Shown one piece after another: positions 29,636 through 37,839 of a stretch of 64,000 bases of DNA; positions within the stretch are counted from its first letter, which is position 1; each line of letters opens with the position of its first letter. The stretch is from Changpingibacter yushuensis. GTDB taxonomy: Bacteria > Actinomycetota > Actinomycetes > Actinomycetales > Actinomycetaceae. A program made the translations under genes and the position numbers. The DNA lies in contig NZ_CP059492.1 of NCBI RefSeq assembly GCF_014041995.1, positions 1-64,000 on the forward strand. The letters run 5' to 3'. A model generated the notes under the pieces. The model did no database searches. It saw only the letters and a program-made list of their open reading frames with translations, and was not told the origin of the DNA.

Positions 29636-30756
29636 TTTTCGACCCCATCCAAGCACGCCATCACCTCCACCGCACGCCTGAGCTTTCCAACCGGGAGTAT
29701 CAGACGTCCGCATATGTGGAACGTGCGTTGCGCAGTATGGGCGTGACCATTGTTGACGCGGGCTTAGAGACGGGCGTGATCGGCGAGATCACGGGCGGAT
29801 CTGGACCTACCGTTGCACTGCGAGCAGATCTCGATGGCCTGCCAGTGACTGAAGATGCGAGCCATGCATTGCGTTCGCAGACTCAGGGGGTGATGCACGC
29901 TTGCGGGCACGATCTGCATATCGCTAGCCTGCTGGGCGCAGCAGCGCAGCTGAGCGAACGCGCCAGCGAGCTTCCCGGTTCTGTGAGGCTCGTGTTCCAG
30001 CCGGCAGAGGAGACAGGCCACGGATCCGACGTGATCCTTTCCTCTGGAGTTCTGGACGACGTCGCAGCCGTCATCGGCTTCCACAACAACCCCAACTACG
30101 CGCCAGGGAGTGTTGCTGTGGGTGAAGCGATGATGGCCGGATGCGTGCGGTTCGAGGTCAACCTGCGCGCCCAAGGCACCCATGGCGGATACCCAGAAAA
30201 AGGGACTGGCCCGATTGAAGCCCTGGCCACCATCGTTTCTGCATTGCAGACGATCGTGAGCCGGAACGTCTCTGCCTTCGATTCGGCCGTGCTGAGTGTA
30301 ACGGAGGTTCACGGAGGGGACGTCTGGAACGTTATCCCTGCCTCGGCAGGTTTCTCCGGAACGGTTCGCACCTTCTCGCAGGCCACAGAAGACAGGGTGG
30401 AGAACCGCTTCCGAGCATTGGTGGAATCACTGGCAGCCGGATTTGGTCTTGGCGTCGATATCACATGGGAGCGCCTCGCGCGCCCGCTGATCAACAACCC
30501 GGAACTCCTCCACGTGTTGCTGCCTCAGGTAGCAACCGTTGCTCATGTGGCTGATCTACAGCCGTCCATGGCTGGTGAGGACTTCGCCGACTACCGGGCG
30601 AAAGCTCCCTTGTTCTTCGCCTTTGTTGGCTCCAATGGCCAACCTGGAGCAGCCGATTGGCACAGCCCGCAGTATGTGGGACTTGATGCCACCATTCCAA
30701 CAGCAATCAGTTTCTATACACACAGCGCCGTAGCGGCGTTGCGCAATTTCGCATAA
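29629..30756 (+). CDS. M20D-type metallopeptidase / N-acyl-amino-acid deacylase
   Basis: A 375-residue M20 amidohydrolase of the group that removes N-acyl groups from amino acids and S-conjugates (YxeP, hippurate hydrolase relatives). Metal and catalytic residues: HACGHDLHIA (about 89-98), FQPAEETGHGSD with the catalytic Glu pair (about 124-135), GFHNNPN (about 148) and a late His in GEDFADYRAKAP region. It overlaps the amidohydrolase gene. With the downstream GNAT it could form an acetylate/deacetylate pair. Confidence 0.87.
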   Translation: MVVFDPIQARHHLHRTPELSNREYQTSAYVERALRSMGVTIVDAGLETGVIGEITGGSGPTVALRADLDGLPVTEDASHALRSQTQGVMHACGHDLHIASLLGAAAQLSERASELPGSVRLVFQPAEETGHGSDVILSSGVLDDVAAVIGFHNNPNYAPGSVAVGEAMMAGCVRFEVNLRAQGTHGGYPEKGTGPIEALATIVSALQTIVSRNVSAFDSAVLSVTEVHGGDVWNVIPASAGFSGTVRTFSQATEDRVENRFRALVESLAAGFGLGVDITWERLARPLINNPELLHVLLPQVATVAHVADLQPSMAGEDFADYRAKAPLFFAFVGSNGQPGAADWHSPQYVGLDATIPTAISFYTHSAVAALRNFA

Positions 30757-30773
30757 GAGAAAGAAGCATCGCT

Positions 30774-31901
30774 ATGACTATCAGCAAGACTGCACAAGCG
30801 GGACTCCTGAATGTAGCCTCGAGCGAGGCGTGCCTAGTTCCCGAGCCTTCCGAGCGTCCTTTCGAGGAAACGAGCGTAGAACAGACTCCTGATGGTGCCT
30901 TCCGCCGCCAACGCAACGCATACACGAAGCGGTTTGGCTCTGAAGAGGGCCAGGCTCCGGTGATCCCGGGGCGCTACCGCGTTCTTGGCTCAATCGGTTG
31001 TGGCTGGAATCGCCGTCAGCGCATTGTGATTCGTTTGCTCGGACTTGGCGGCGTCTTCGTTCCTGAAGTGGTATATGGCCGAGATTCTGAAGGCTGGAAG
31101 CTCACGGTAGAGCCAGGTTCGATCGGTGAGAAGTTTGGATACGACCGCCTCAATGACTTCTACCGGGCAACCTCTGGAGACTTTTCCGGGCGTGGGACGT
31201 CACCAACCGTCGTCGACTTTGAGACCGGCAAGGTGGTAACCAACAACTACCATCTGCTATCTATCGATCTGGAAACGGCGTGGAAGCCATTCCATAAGGA
31301 AGGTGCTCCGGACCTGTACCCTGAGGAGCTGCGTGCGGAGATCGATCTCCTCAATCAGCAGTTGTTCGACGACGTCAACAATGGAACGTACAAGGTCATC
31401 TTCGCTACGAGTGAAGGCGCCGCGAAAGCTGCTTACACAGTGTTCGCAGCGCGCCTAGCTGATTACAATTTCCGTTTGGCCTCACGCCGTTACCTCTTTG
31501 GACCATCGATAACGGACTCCGACGTGCGTCTGTTCCAGACTCTCGAATCGTATGAAAACGGGTATCGCCCTGGCATCGCCGCAAAGCTTGGCGACGATGT
31601 GCTGCACATCTGGGACTTCCCGAACCTGTGGGCCTACGCGAGGGACCTGTTCCAGACTCCAGGGTTTATCGACGGCCCCGAACTCTACGAGCTTGGTTAC
31701 GTTCCCGGAGAGGATGGCGAATACTCCCATGGATTCTCACGCCGAGAAGAAAACCCGTTCGGGCAGCCGGACTTCTCCGGGCGTGAAGCTCTGTACCAGA
31801 AGTGGCTCGAACCAGCAGGCCGCGAGAATCTAACTGGATCTCCGCTGTACTCCGGCCCTGGTGGCGGCGGCTCTTTTGAACTGTGGGATTTCGGCGAGTG
31901 A
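30774..31901 (+). CDS. Xi-class GST-like protein (glutathionyl-hydroquinone reductase family)
   Basis: A 375-residue relative of YqjG/Ecm4 glutathionyl-hydroquinone reductases: thioredoxin-fold N-half, all-helical C-half with DSDVRLFQTLESYENGYR and WDFPNLWAYARDLFQTPGF. The family motif CPWAHR is CGWNRR here (Cys about 79 retained), and the NES(S)EI segment that binds the glutathione gamma-Glu reads NNYHLL. Actinobacteria usually use mycothiol, so a thiol-dependent reductase or C-S cleaving enzyme with a different cofactor is plausible. ATG 30774 follows an AAGAAG; the next gene starts 2 bp after the stop. Confidence 0.8.
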   Translation: MTISKTAQAGLLNVASSEACLVPEPSERPFEETSVEQTPDGAFRRQRNAYTKRFGSEEGQAPVIPGRYRVLGSIGCGWNRRQRIVIRLLGLGGVFVPEVVYGRDSEGWKLTVEPGSIGEKFGYDRLNDFYRATSGDFSGRGTSPTVVDFETGKVVTNNYHLLSIDLETAWKPFHKEGAPDLYPEELRAEIDLLNQQLFDDVNNGTYKVIFATSEGAAKAAYTVFAARLADYNFRLASRRYLFGPSITDSDVRLFQTLESYENGYRPGIAAKLGDDVLHIWDFPNLWAYARDLFQTPGFIDGPELYELGYVPGEDGEYSHGFSRREENPFGQPDFSGREALYQKWLEPAGRENLTGSPLYSGPGGGGSFELWDFGE

Positions 31902-31902
31902 T

Positions 31903-33240
31903 ATGGGCCGTGGCGTGAACGCGAAGATACAGATCAAGGGGCAAGATTTTGAGCTCCGCGAGGCGGGTACTGATGAGTACACCGCCGTGGGAGAGATGTT
32001 AGTTGACGCGTTCACCCACGGCTGCTGGATTACTCCTGCCTATCGGAAGCGACTGACAAGCATTTCCGAGTGGGCGGCAACCTCTCACGTGTGGGTCGTT
32101 ACCCGTGACGATGAGCTTCAGGCGGCCGTGCTCACCCCCAAGCCAGAATTGCACAAAGATGAGAGCTTCACCTTCAACGTGCTTGGAGTAGCGCAAAGCG
32201 GCAGAGGGTTTGGGCTCGGAAACGTACTGGTGGAGCACTGCATTGCACTGGCAGATGAGCACGGTTATCGGACCATCGAACTTCATTCGAGCCCGCACAT
32301 GACCCACGCTCACAACCTGTATTACAAGCACGGCTTCCACCGGCGTATCGATTGGGAGACGATGGTCATCGATTCGGGCCAACGGCTTCTGACCTTCACT
32401 CGCAACGAATCATGGAGAGGATCAACCGCAATGGCACGTGCCAAGCTCGCGGAGCATCAACCAGCTGGCGCAGTTAACCCTGCGGTGGCCACAGAACCTG
32501 CTACGAAGGAGCCGCGCATCTTCCTGCCCTCCTCTCAACCCGGTTCGAGTTCACATGATCCAGCTCGCTTGAGGGCACAAGTTAGTGCAGGAACAGAGGT
32601 CACTCTGGACGCGAGTGCGCTCGATCCTCGTGCGTGGGCGAGTGTTGCAGCTGTGCGGCTGCGACATCTGCCCATCGAGGTGCGCCATGCGCCGGCAACA
32701 GAGAATCTTCCAGACGTGGCGCTCGCGGTGGATGGCACTGTTCTCAGCACGAACTGGCGGGAGATTTCGGCCGCTCTGTGGGGCGGTGAAGTTGAAAGCC
32801 ATCTTGTCAACACGATTGATTCGGATCTCATCGAGGCTCTGTTCGGGGTAATCGATACGAGTGTGGATGCGGCCCGACGGGACGCACTGCGTCGCGTTTT
32901 CTACGCACGGTTGGGCCTGTTCGACCAGGAGCTGAGCGCACAGAAGTACCTAGGTGGCGAGGAGCTGAATGAGGCTGATTCCCACCTGTTTGGTGTGCTT
33001 CTCACCTTCGATATTGGATACCGTTCGGCATTTCCGTTCGCGGATGCTGCCGTCGTCGACTACCCAAACCTCTGGCGATTCGCGCGCGACGTCTTCAACA
33101 ACTCGGCAATCGTGACGCAAGCTGAAGCTGTGGAAATCGGATTATTGCCTAAGCCCGACGGTGATTATGCGGATCCGTGGGGCCCGCCAGCTTTCACGGA
33201 GACCGTGGATGATCTTCGCACGGCGTGGTTGCAGGAATGA
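31903..33240 (+). CDS. GNAT acetyltransferase fused to a Cys-less Xi-GST-like domain
   Basis: A 445-residue fusion. Residues about 10-165 are a GNAT N-acetyltransferase with the acetyl-CoA loop SGRGFGLGNVLVEHC (about 100-114) and YYKHGF. About 225-445 is a shortened version of the preceding Xi-GST fold: DGTVLSTNWREISAALW aligns with its TNNYHLLSIDL region and NEADSHLFGVLLTFDIGYRSAF plus DYPNLWRFARDVF with its helical half. The catalytic Cys position is missing (LDPRAWASVAAV). I expect N-acetylation of an amino compound, with the GST part binding a conjugate. ATG 31903 is 1 bp after the upstream stop. Confidence 0.78.
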   Translation: MGRGVNAKIQIKGQDFELREAGTDEYTAVGEMLVDAFTHGCWITPAYRKRLTSISEWAATSHVWVVTRDDELQAAVLTPKPELHKDESFTFNVLGVAQSGRGFGLGNVLVEHCIALADEHGYRTIELHSSPHMTHAHNLYYKHGFHRRIDWETMVIDSGQRLLTFTRNESWRGSTAMARAKLAEHQPAGAVNPAVATEPATKEPRIFLPSSQPGSSSHDPARLRAQVSAGTEVTLDASALDPRAWASVAAVRLRHLPIEVRHAPATENLPDVALAVDGTVLSTNWREISAALWGGEVESHLVNTIDSDLIEALFGVIDTSVDAARRDALRRVFYARLGLFDQELSAQKYLGGEELNEADSHLFGVLLTFDIGYRSAFPFADAAVVDYPNLWRFARDVFNNSAIVTQAEAVEIGLLPKPDGDYADPWGPPAFTETVDDLRTAWLQE

Positions 33241-33262
33241 AGGGCGTGGTTCCACGTGTGAT

Positions 33263-33301
33263 CACGCTTCTTCTGCGCGCCTAGCGCGTGGGAGAAGCGT
33301 G
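33263..33301. terminator. Bidirectional terminator hairpin after the importer operon
   Basis: Outer arms CACGCTTCT (33263-33271) and AGAAGCGTG (33293-33301) enclose an inner CGCGC/GCGCG pair (33276-33280, 33284-33288). It sits between two convergent genes; the T-runs are weak. Confidence 0.55.
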
Positions 33302-33315
33302 GCGGCTCGCTGAAC

Positions 33316-34194
33316 TCAGGAGATCCTAGAACGGATCCGGGCGGCTCCGATTCCCGTGAATAGCAGTGTGATCGCAACTAGGAAGAAGATTGTGAACAGG
33401 GCCGGAACCTCCCACGATCCCACTGACAAGTCCAGCCCAAAACCGCTCCGCAGGGATTCCTCGGCACCGCTGTCACTGGCTGTAATCGAGGCAAGGGCCT
33501 CGCTGGCAAACTCGCGCCGCAGCAGCATACCGCCTTGTGCCCATGGCAACGCACTCACTACATTCGCAACGGTCTGGGGGAACGCCACGATCGGGATGTA
33601 GGCAGCGGCGATGAAGCCCGTCAGGGTACCAACGATGGTATTGAGGGCGGCTTGGGATGCAACCGTGGTCATGAACGAGACCAGGAATGCCGAGAGCGCA
33701 GTGAATGCCAGCGCGCAAAGAATGACGTATCCGAAGGAACGCAGTATGGGGCCGGTTCCCATAAGGTGCCCATCAATCGCCCATAGGTAGACCACGCTGA
33801 ACACGAGCGTGAAGGTTGACATGATGATGGCCACCACTGCTGCTGAAAGAACGTATCCGGCAACAAGCGGCGCCTTTTTGATCGGCGAGACTAGAAAATC
33901 CTTGAACCTTCCGGTTTGGCTGTCCTCCACTAAGGCGCTGAGGGCCGCCAGCCCGGTAGTCACTGTTGTTATGAGTACTATTCCGGAGAACATCCACGCA
34001 TTCATGAAGTGGGCGACGTCGGAGCGTGGAACGCCGGGCAGAGAGTCAGATATCGAGTTTACTTGGGAGTTGCCAAGGAACAGTGCGTACAGCAAGAACA
34101 GCACGATTGCGCCAAGTAGTGAGAAGAACACATTGAGTTTGTCGCGGAAGAAGACTTGAAGGTTTCGCCTCATGAGCGCCAAAGTGATTGTCAT
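33316..34194 (-). CDS. ABC-2 type permease (DrrB-like)
   Basis: The membrane half of an export system of the drug/antibiotic (DrrAB) type. The 292-residue protein has six membrane segments, starts MTITLALMRRNLQVFFRDKLNVFFSLLGA (split at about 15: amphipathic lead then first segment) and has the ABC-2 consensus loop around SALVEDSQTGRFKDFLVSP (about 86-104). It overlaps the ATPase gene by 4 bp. Confidence 0.9.
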   Translation of the reverse strand: MTITLALMRRNLQVFFRDKLNVFFSLLGAIVLFLLYALFLGNSQVNSISDSLPGVPRSDVAHFMNAWMFSGIVLITTVTTGLAALSALVEDSQTGRFKDFLVSPIKKAPLVAGYVLSAAVVAIIMSTFTLVFSVVYLWAIDGHLMGTGPILRSFGYVILCALAFTALSAFLVSFMTTVASQAALNTIVGTLTGFIAAAYIPIVAFPQTVANVVSALPWAQGGMLLRREFASEALASITASDSGAEESLRSGFGLDLSVGSWEVPALFTIFFLVAITLLFTGIGAARIRSRIS

Positions 34195-35123
34195 TCTGCC
34201 ACCTCCAGCTGAGATCCTGTCAGCGCCAGGAAGACGTCATCCATACGTCCATGCCTGAACTCAAAGTCCAGCACGTCGTCGCCTAATTCGGCCAGAATTA
34301 AGCGGGCCTGGGCGGCGTCGTCGATAGAAAAACGAATGGTCTGGCCTTCAACGATCGCAGAATCTGCGGCAATGGGATTGATACGAGAAGCCTTCTGCTT
34401 CACTGGCTCCACAGAATGCGCCGTAATGGTCAGGTAGCTGTGGCTGTAGGCAGCGCGAAGTTCTGCCGGGCTGCCAGTTGCAACGATCTTGCCTGCTTCG
34501 ATTATGCAAATGGTATCGGCTTCCTCTGTCTCCTCCATATAGTGGGTGGTGAGGAAGACGGTCAGACCCATGCCGGTGCGCAAGTCGTTGACCGCACGCC
34601 ACACATCCTTTCGGCTCGCGGGGTCCAGCCCAGTAGTAGGTTCGTCAAGGAAAATGACACTGGGGTTGTGGATCAAGGCCCGGGCAATATCAGCGCGCCG
34701 GCGCTGACCCCCAGAAAGCGCACCGTAGGGTCGCCTGCGATAGTCTGCGAAGTTGAGCAGATCAGCTAGTTCTGTGATTCGCTTTTCGATGGCCGCGCCT
34801 TTGAGACCGTTTAGTTGGCCCCGAAATCTCAGATTCTCATCGATAGAAAGAAGCGGATCCAGCAAGGAGTCCTGAAACACCACTCCGATTTGCTTACGCA
34901 CCTCTTGGCTTTGCCGAACTACATCAAAGCCAGCAACTTCGAGTGTTCCTGATTCGAAAGGAAGAACAGTGGTCAGGCAGCCAATTGTTGTGGACTTCCC
35001 AGCGCCATTTGTTCCTAGGTAGGCAAAGGTTGAGCCTTCGCGAACCTGAAAACTGACGTCGTTTACGGCCAGAACCTTGCCGTAGCTCTTGGTCAAATGA
35101 GATATGGAGACTGCTGCGGGCAT
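34191..35123 (-). CDS. ABC-2 type transporter ATPase (DrrA-like)
   Basis: The 310-residue ATPase for the preceding permease. Walker A GTNGAGKST (about 39-47), signature LSGGQRRR (about 135-142), Walker B VIFLDEPTTGLDP (about 155-167), switch His in LTTHYMEE, and the DrrA-type C-terminal domain. I start at 35123 (MPAAVSISHL) because GGAAGAAG precedes it; an upstream reading to 35210 has no ribosome site. Substrate unknown; self-resistance or lipid export are typical. Confidence 0.92.
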   Translation of the reverse strand: MPAAVSISHLTKSYGKVLAVNDVSFQVREGSTFAYLGTNGAGKSTTIGCLTTVLPFESGTLEVAGFDVVRQSQEVRKQIGVVFQDSLLDPLLSIDENLRFRGQLNGLKGAAIEKRITELADLLNFADYRRRPYGALSGGQRRRADIARALIHNPSVIFLDEPTTGLDPASRKDVWRAVNDLRTGMGLTVFLTTHYMEETEEADTICIIEAGKIVATGSPAELRAAYSHSYLTITAHSVEPVKQKASRINPIAADSAIVEGQTIRFSIDDAAQARLILAELGDDVLDFEFRHGRMDDVFLALTGSQLEVAE

Positions 35124-35471
35124 CGGCTTCTTCCCGTCGGTCGCTGTGCAGAAACGCAAATCTGCGCTCGGGGCAACCATACTCGGCAAAGGCCGGCGGA
35201 GGGAGTGCATTACTTCCGGATATATGAGGCAGTGAACGCTTCGGCAGCATTACGCAGGGCCGTCAAGCGATCCCCACGTAATGCTGCACGCATCAGGCCT
35301 CACTGTTCTCCAGCTCTCCAGCGAAGTGCTGGCACGGACCGCATAGCCAGGTGTTCATGCCCAGCCTGCTGGAACGGTCGTATCAAACCAGCCCGGCCCT
35401 ATGCTGATTGTTTGGCCGACCAAGAGGATTGTGAAAGGTTGAGTCTCGTTCCTTCTTGATTACTTGCTCAA
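35124..35471. other. Non-coding interval with an 11-bp inverted repeat
   Basis: No gene is supported. Perfect arms GCAGCATTACG (35244-35254) and its complement (35277-35287) are 22 nt apart. On the minus strand, around 35300-35360, a short reading MNTWLCGPCQHFAGELENSEA appears but stops; a gene remnant is possible, not shown. Confidence 0.5.
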
Positions 35472-36482
35472 TCACCGACGACGATTAGCAGGCAGAAGCT
35501 CGTTGGCGCCATAGCTGTTGTCATCAGGGTTGATGGTCACGCCGGGTGCCACGATCGTATCGATGCGGTCCAAAACCTCATCAGAGAGGTTCACATCGAG
35601 TGCAGGAAGGTAGGACTCGAGTTGCTCCATCGTGCGAGGCCCCACGATCGCGGAAGTGACTCCGGGATGGCGAATAACAAATGCGATTGCCAGTTCGATC
35701 ATGCTGATTCCGGCTTCGTTTGCAACCTCCTGCAAGGCCTCAACTACCTCGAGCTTGCGCTTGTTGCCGGGTAGAGACATGTCAAAACGCAGATGAGGGC
35801 GAGCTCCCGACGTTGGTGCCGCGTTACGACCCCACTTGCCGGAAAGCCAGCCTCCAGAAAGTGGGCTGTATGTCAGGATGCCCATGCCGTGGCGTTGCGC
35901 AGTAGGCAGCACGTCCTCCTCAATGCCACGAACCAACAGAGAATAGGGAGGCTGTTCCGTGACGAAACGCTCGAGGTTGCGCTCGCGAGCCGTCCACTGC
36001 GCCTCCACGATCTGGCTTCCAGAATACGAGGAGGATCCAATCATCCGGATCTTGCCTTGATGGACGAGGTCGCTGAGGGCGCCGGGCGTCTCGCTGACGT
36101 CGGTATCCGGACTTGGGCGATGGACCTGATAGAGATCGATGTAATCAGTGCCGAGGCGGCGAAGGGAGTCCTCTACCGCCTTCATAATCCAACGGCGCGA
36201 TCCTCCGCGCGTATTCAGATCTTCACTCATAGGCATGAAGAACTTGGTTGCGAGCACCACGTCATCACGGCGTCCTTTGAGTGCCTTCCCAGTGATCTCT
36301 TCCGAAACGCCAGCCGAATAGACATCGGCAGTATCAACGAAGTTAATGCCGGCATCAAGCGCAGCGTGAATGATTCTGATGGAGTCGGACTCGTCCTGGT
36401 TGCCCCAGGGGCCGAACATCATTGTGCCGAGGCACAGCGGACTGACACGCACGCCAGTGCGTCCAAGTGGTCGATATTCCAC
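35472..36482 (-). CDS. Aldo/keto reductase
   Basis: An NADPH-dependent TIM-barrel oxidoreductase, 336 residues. It has EYRPLGRTGVRVSPLCLGTMMFG, DTADVYSAG with the catalytic Asp/Tyr pair (Asp about 54, Tyr about 59), ATKFFM (Lys about 87), the YQVHRP His (about 128), and AIVGPRTMEQLES in the cofactor site. GTG 36482 follows GAAGGAA; 45 further residues upstream (to 36617) lack family similarity. Substrate not predictable. Confidence 0.9.
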   Translation of the reverse strand: MEYRPLGRTGVRVSPLCLGTMMFGPWGNQDESDSIRIIHAALDAGINFVDTADVYSAGVSEEITGKALKGRRDDVVLATKFFMPMSEDLNTRGGSRRWIMKAVEDSLRRLGTDYIDLYQVHRPSPDTDVSETPGALSDLVHQGKIRMIGSSSYSGSQIVEAQWTARERNLERFVTEQPPYSLLVRGIEEDVLPTAQRHGMGILTYSPLSGGWLSGKWGRNAAPTSGARPHLRFDMSLPGNKRKLEVVEALQEVANEAGISMIELAIAFVIRHPGVTSAIVGPRTMEQLESYLPALDVNLSDEVLDRIDTIVAPGVTINPDDNSYGANELLPANRRR

Positions 36483-37004
36483 AGGTATTCCTTCAAGTTG
36501 AAATGAATGATTGAGATGAATGAGCTGAGGTGATTGGCGTCTGCAATGTGCGCCAACGGGAGCGGAGAGGGGTGCGACGCGCACATCGCCGGCGCCGCCC
36601 ATTCTGGTTGCCCCCATGATGCCAAGGTAACGCGGTGATCGAGCAGAAGGGAGTGACTGATGAGCCGGGTACTGGAAGTACCACCTCTAGGCGGCTTGCT
36701 GTGGTCTCAAGGTGAGGAGCCAATGCTTCCGCGGCACGCGGGCCGGGCAGCGCAGTACTCTAAAGTGAAGTTTGACACATCGTGTCCTAACGTGCGTTAA
36801 CTGAGTGCAAAAGTCCGAAGTTTGCCCCAAGGGGGCAGGATGGCCGTTGTCTAGGTGACCGTTATGCACAGAAGGTGCATAACGTGTGGGCAGTGATGTG
36901 GCACAGGTCTGAATTCGTGCCAAATGGGCGAAGGATCCTTGATAATCGAATACATGACGGGGCTTCCAGCGTGGGGAGTCCCATTCCTAAATGAGGAGCA
37001 AAAG
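36483..37004. promoter_or_regulatory. Interval upstream of glucokinase with two operator-like palindromes
   Basis: Arms GTTATGCAC (36861-36869) and GTGCATAAC (36875-36883), 5 nt apart, form a perfect operator-like repeat; GACAC-ATC-GTGTC (36774-36786) overlaps a TTGACA at 36772-36777. GATAAT at 36941-36946 is a possible -10 for the kinase. No gene is supported in the 522 bp. Confidence 0.5.
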
Positions 37005-37754
37005 ATGGCTGAGTATGCATGTGGAATCGACATTGGTGGATCGGGCGTCAAAGGAGGCGTCGTAAATCTCTCCACGGGTGAGTTGGTCTCCGATGTTGCT
37101 AGTGTTCGAACTCCTGTGCCTTCAACGCCCGCATCTGTAACGGCCGCCTGTGGCGAGGTGCTAGAGATCCTCGGCGTTTCTGCTGACACTCCCGTCGGAA
37201 TCACTTTCCCGGCACCTATCAAGAAGGGCATCATCCCGTTCATCGCCAACCTTGATGAGTCATGGGTCGGTGTGAACATTGCGGAACTAATGTCGAAGCA
37301 GCTGGGGCGATCCGTGGTAGTTATTAACGACGCCGACGCCGCCGCACTTGGCGAGGTCTACTTCGGTGCGGCTCGCGGAGTTCCTGGCGAAGTCATCGTT
37401 ACCACTCTAGGTACCGGAATCGGATCTGGTGTGATCGTAGATGGCAGACTCATCCCAAACGTTGAGCTCGGACATCTGGAAATCGACGGGTTCGACGCCG
37501 AAACGCGAGCATCTGCCCGTGTGAAAACAGCTGAGAATCTCAGTTGGGAGCAGTTCGCCCAGCGCCTGCAGAGGTACTACTCGTTTGTGGAAATGCTCTT
37601 CTCCCCTGATCTGTTCGTCGTGGGAGGTGGAGTCTCTGAGAATCACGAAAAGTTCATGCCGTTGCTCAACCTGCGTACCCCAATTATCCCTGCCAGCCTG
37701 CAGAACAAGGCAGGCATTGTTGGTGGCGCATGTGCCGCAACTGGGCGGATGTAG
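37005..37754 (+). CDS. ppgK: ROK-type glucokinase, polyphosphate-glucokinase family
   Basis: Phosphorylates glucose, probably with polyphosphate or ATP. The 249-residue protein has the phosphate loop GIDIGGSGVKGGV (about 6-18), NDADAAALGE with the catalytic Asp (about 106), TLGTGIGSGVI (about 137-147) and ELGHLEIDG. This length, the missing ROK zinc motif and the DAET segment fit actinobacterial PPGK. ATG 37005 has GAGGAG 7 nt upstream; the longer reading from 36924 is unsupported. Convergent with the ROK regulator. Confidence 0.88.
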   Translation: MAEYACGIDIGGSGVKGGVVNLSTGELVSDVASVRTPVPSTPASVTAACGEVLEILGVSADTPVGITFPAPIKKGIIPFIANLDESWVGVNIAELMSKQLGRSVVVINDADAAALGEVYFGAARGVPGEVIVTTLGTGIGSGVIVDGRLIPNVELGHLEIDGFDAETRASARVKTAENLSWEQFAQRLQRYYSFVEMLFSPDLFVVGGGVSENHEKFMPLLNLRTPIIPASLQNKAGIVGGACAATGRM

Positions 37755-37839
37755 GAGCGGATTGGTCCACGTGGCACAGCGGAATCATCACGTGATTGGT
37801 CAGTAGGCCGATCGCCACCTCGGAGAGGAAAGTGCTCGT

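Noticed and set aside
35097-35459. Plus-strand reading frame of about 120 codons next to the ABC-2 ATPase
   Set aside because: Composition is Arg/Cys-rich and unlike proteins, and it overlaps the ATPase start region.
37755-37839. Two E-box-like palindromes (CCACGTGG, ATCACGTGAT) between convergent genes
   Set aside because: Short palindromes in a convergent 85-bp gap; likely chance, with no promoter to control.
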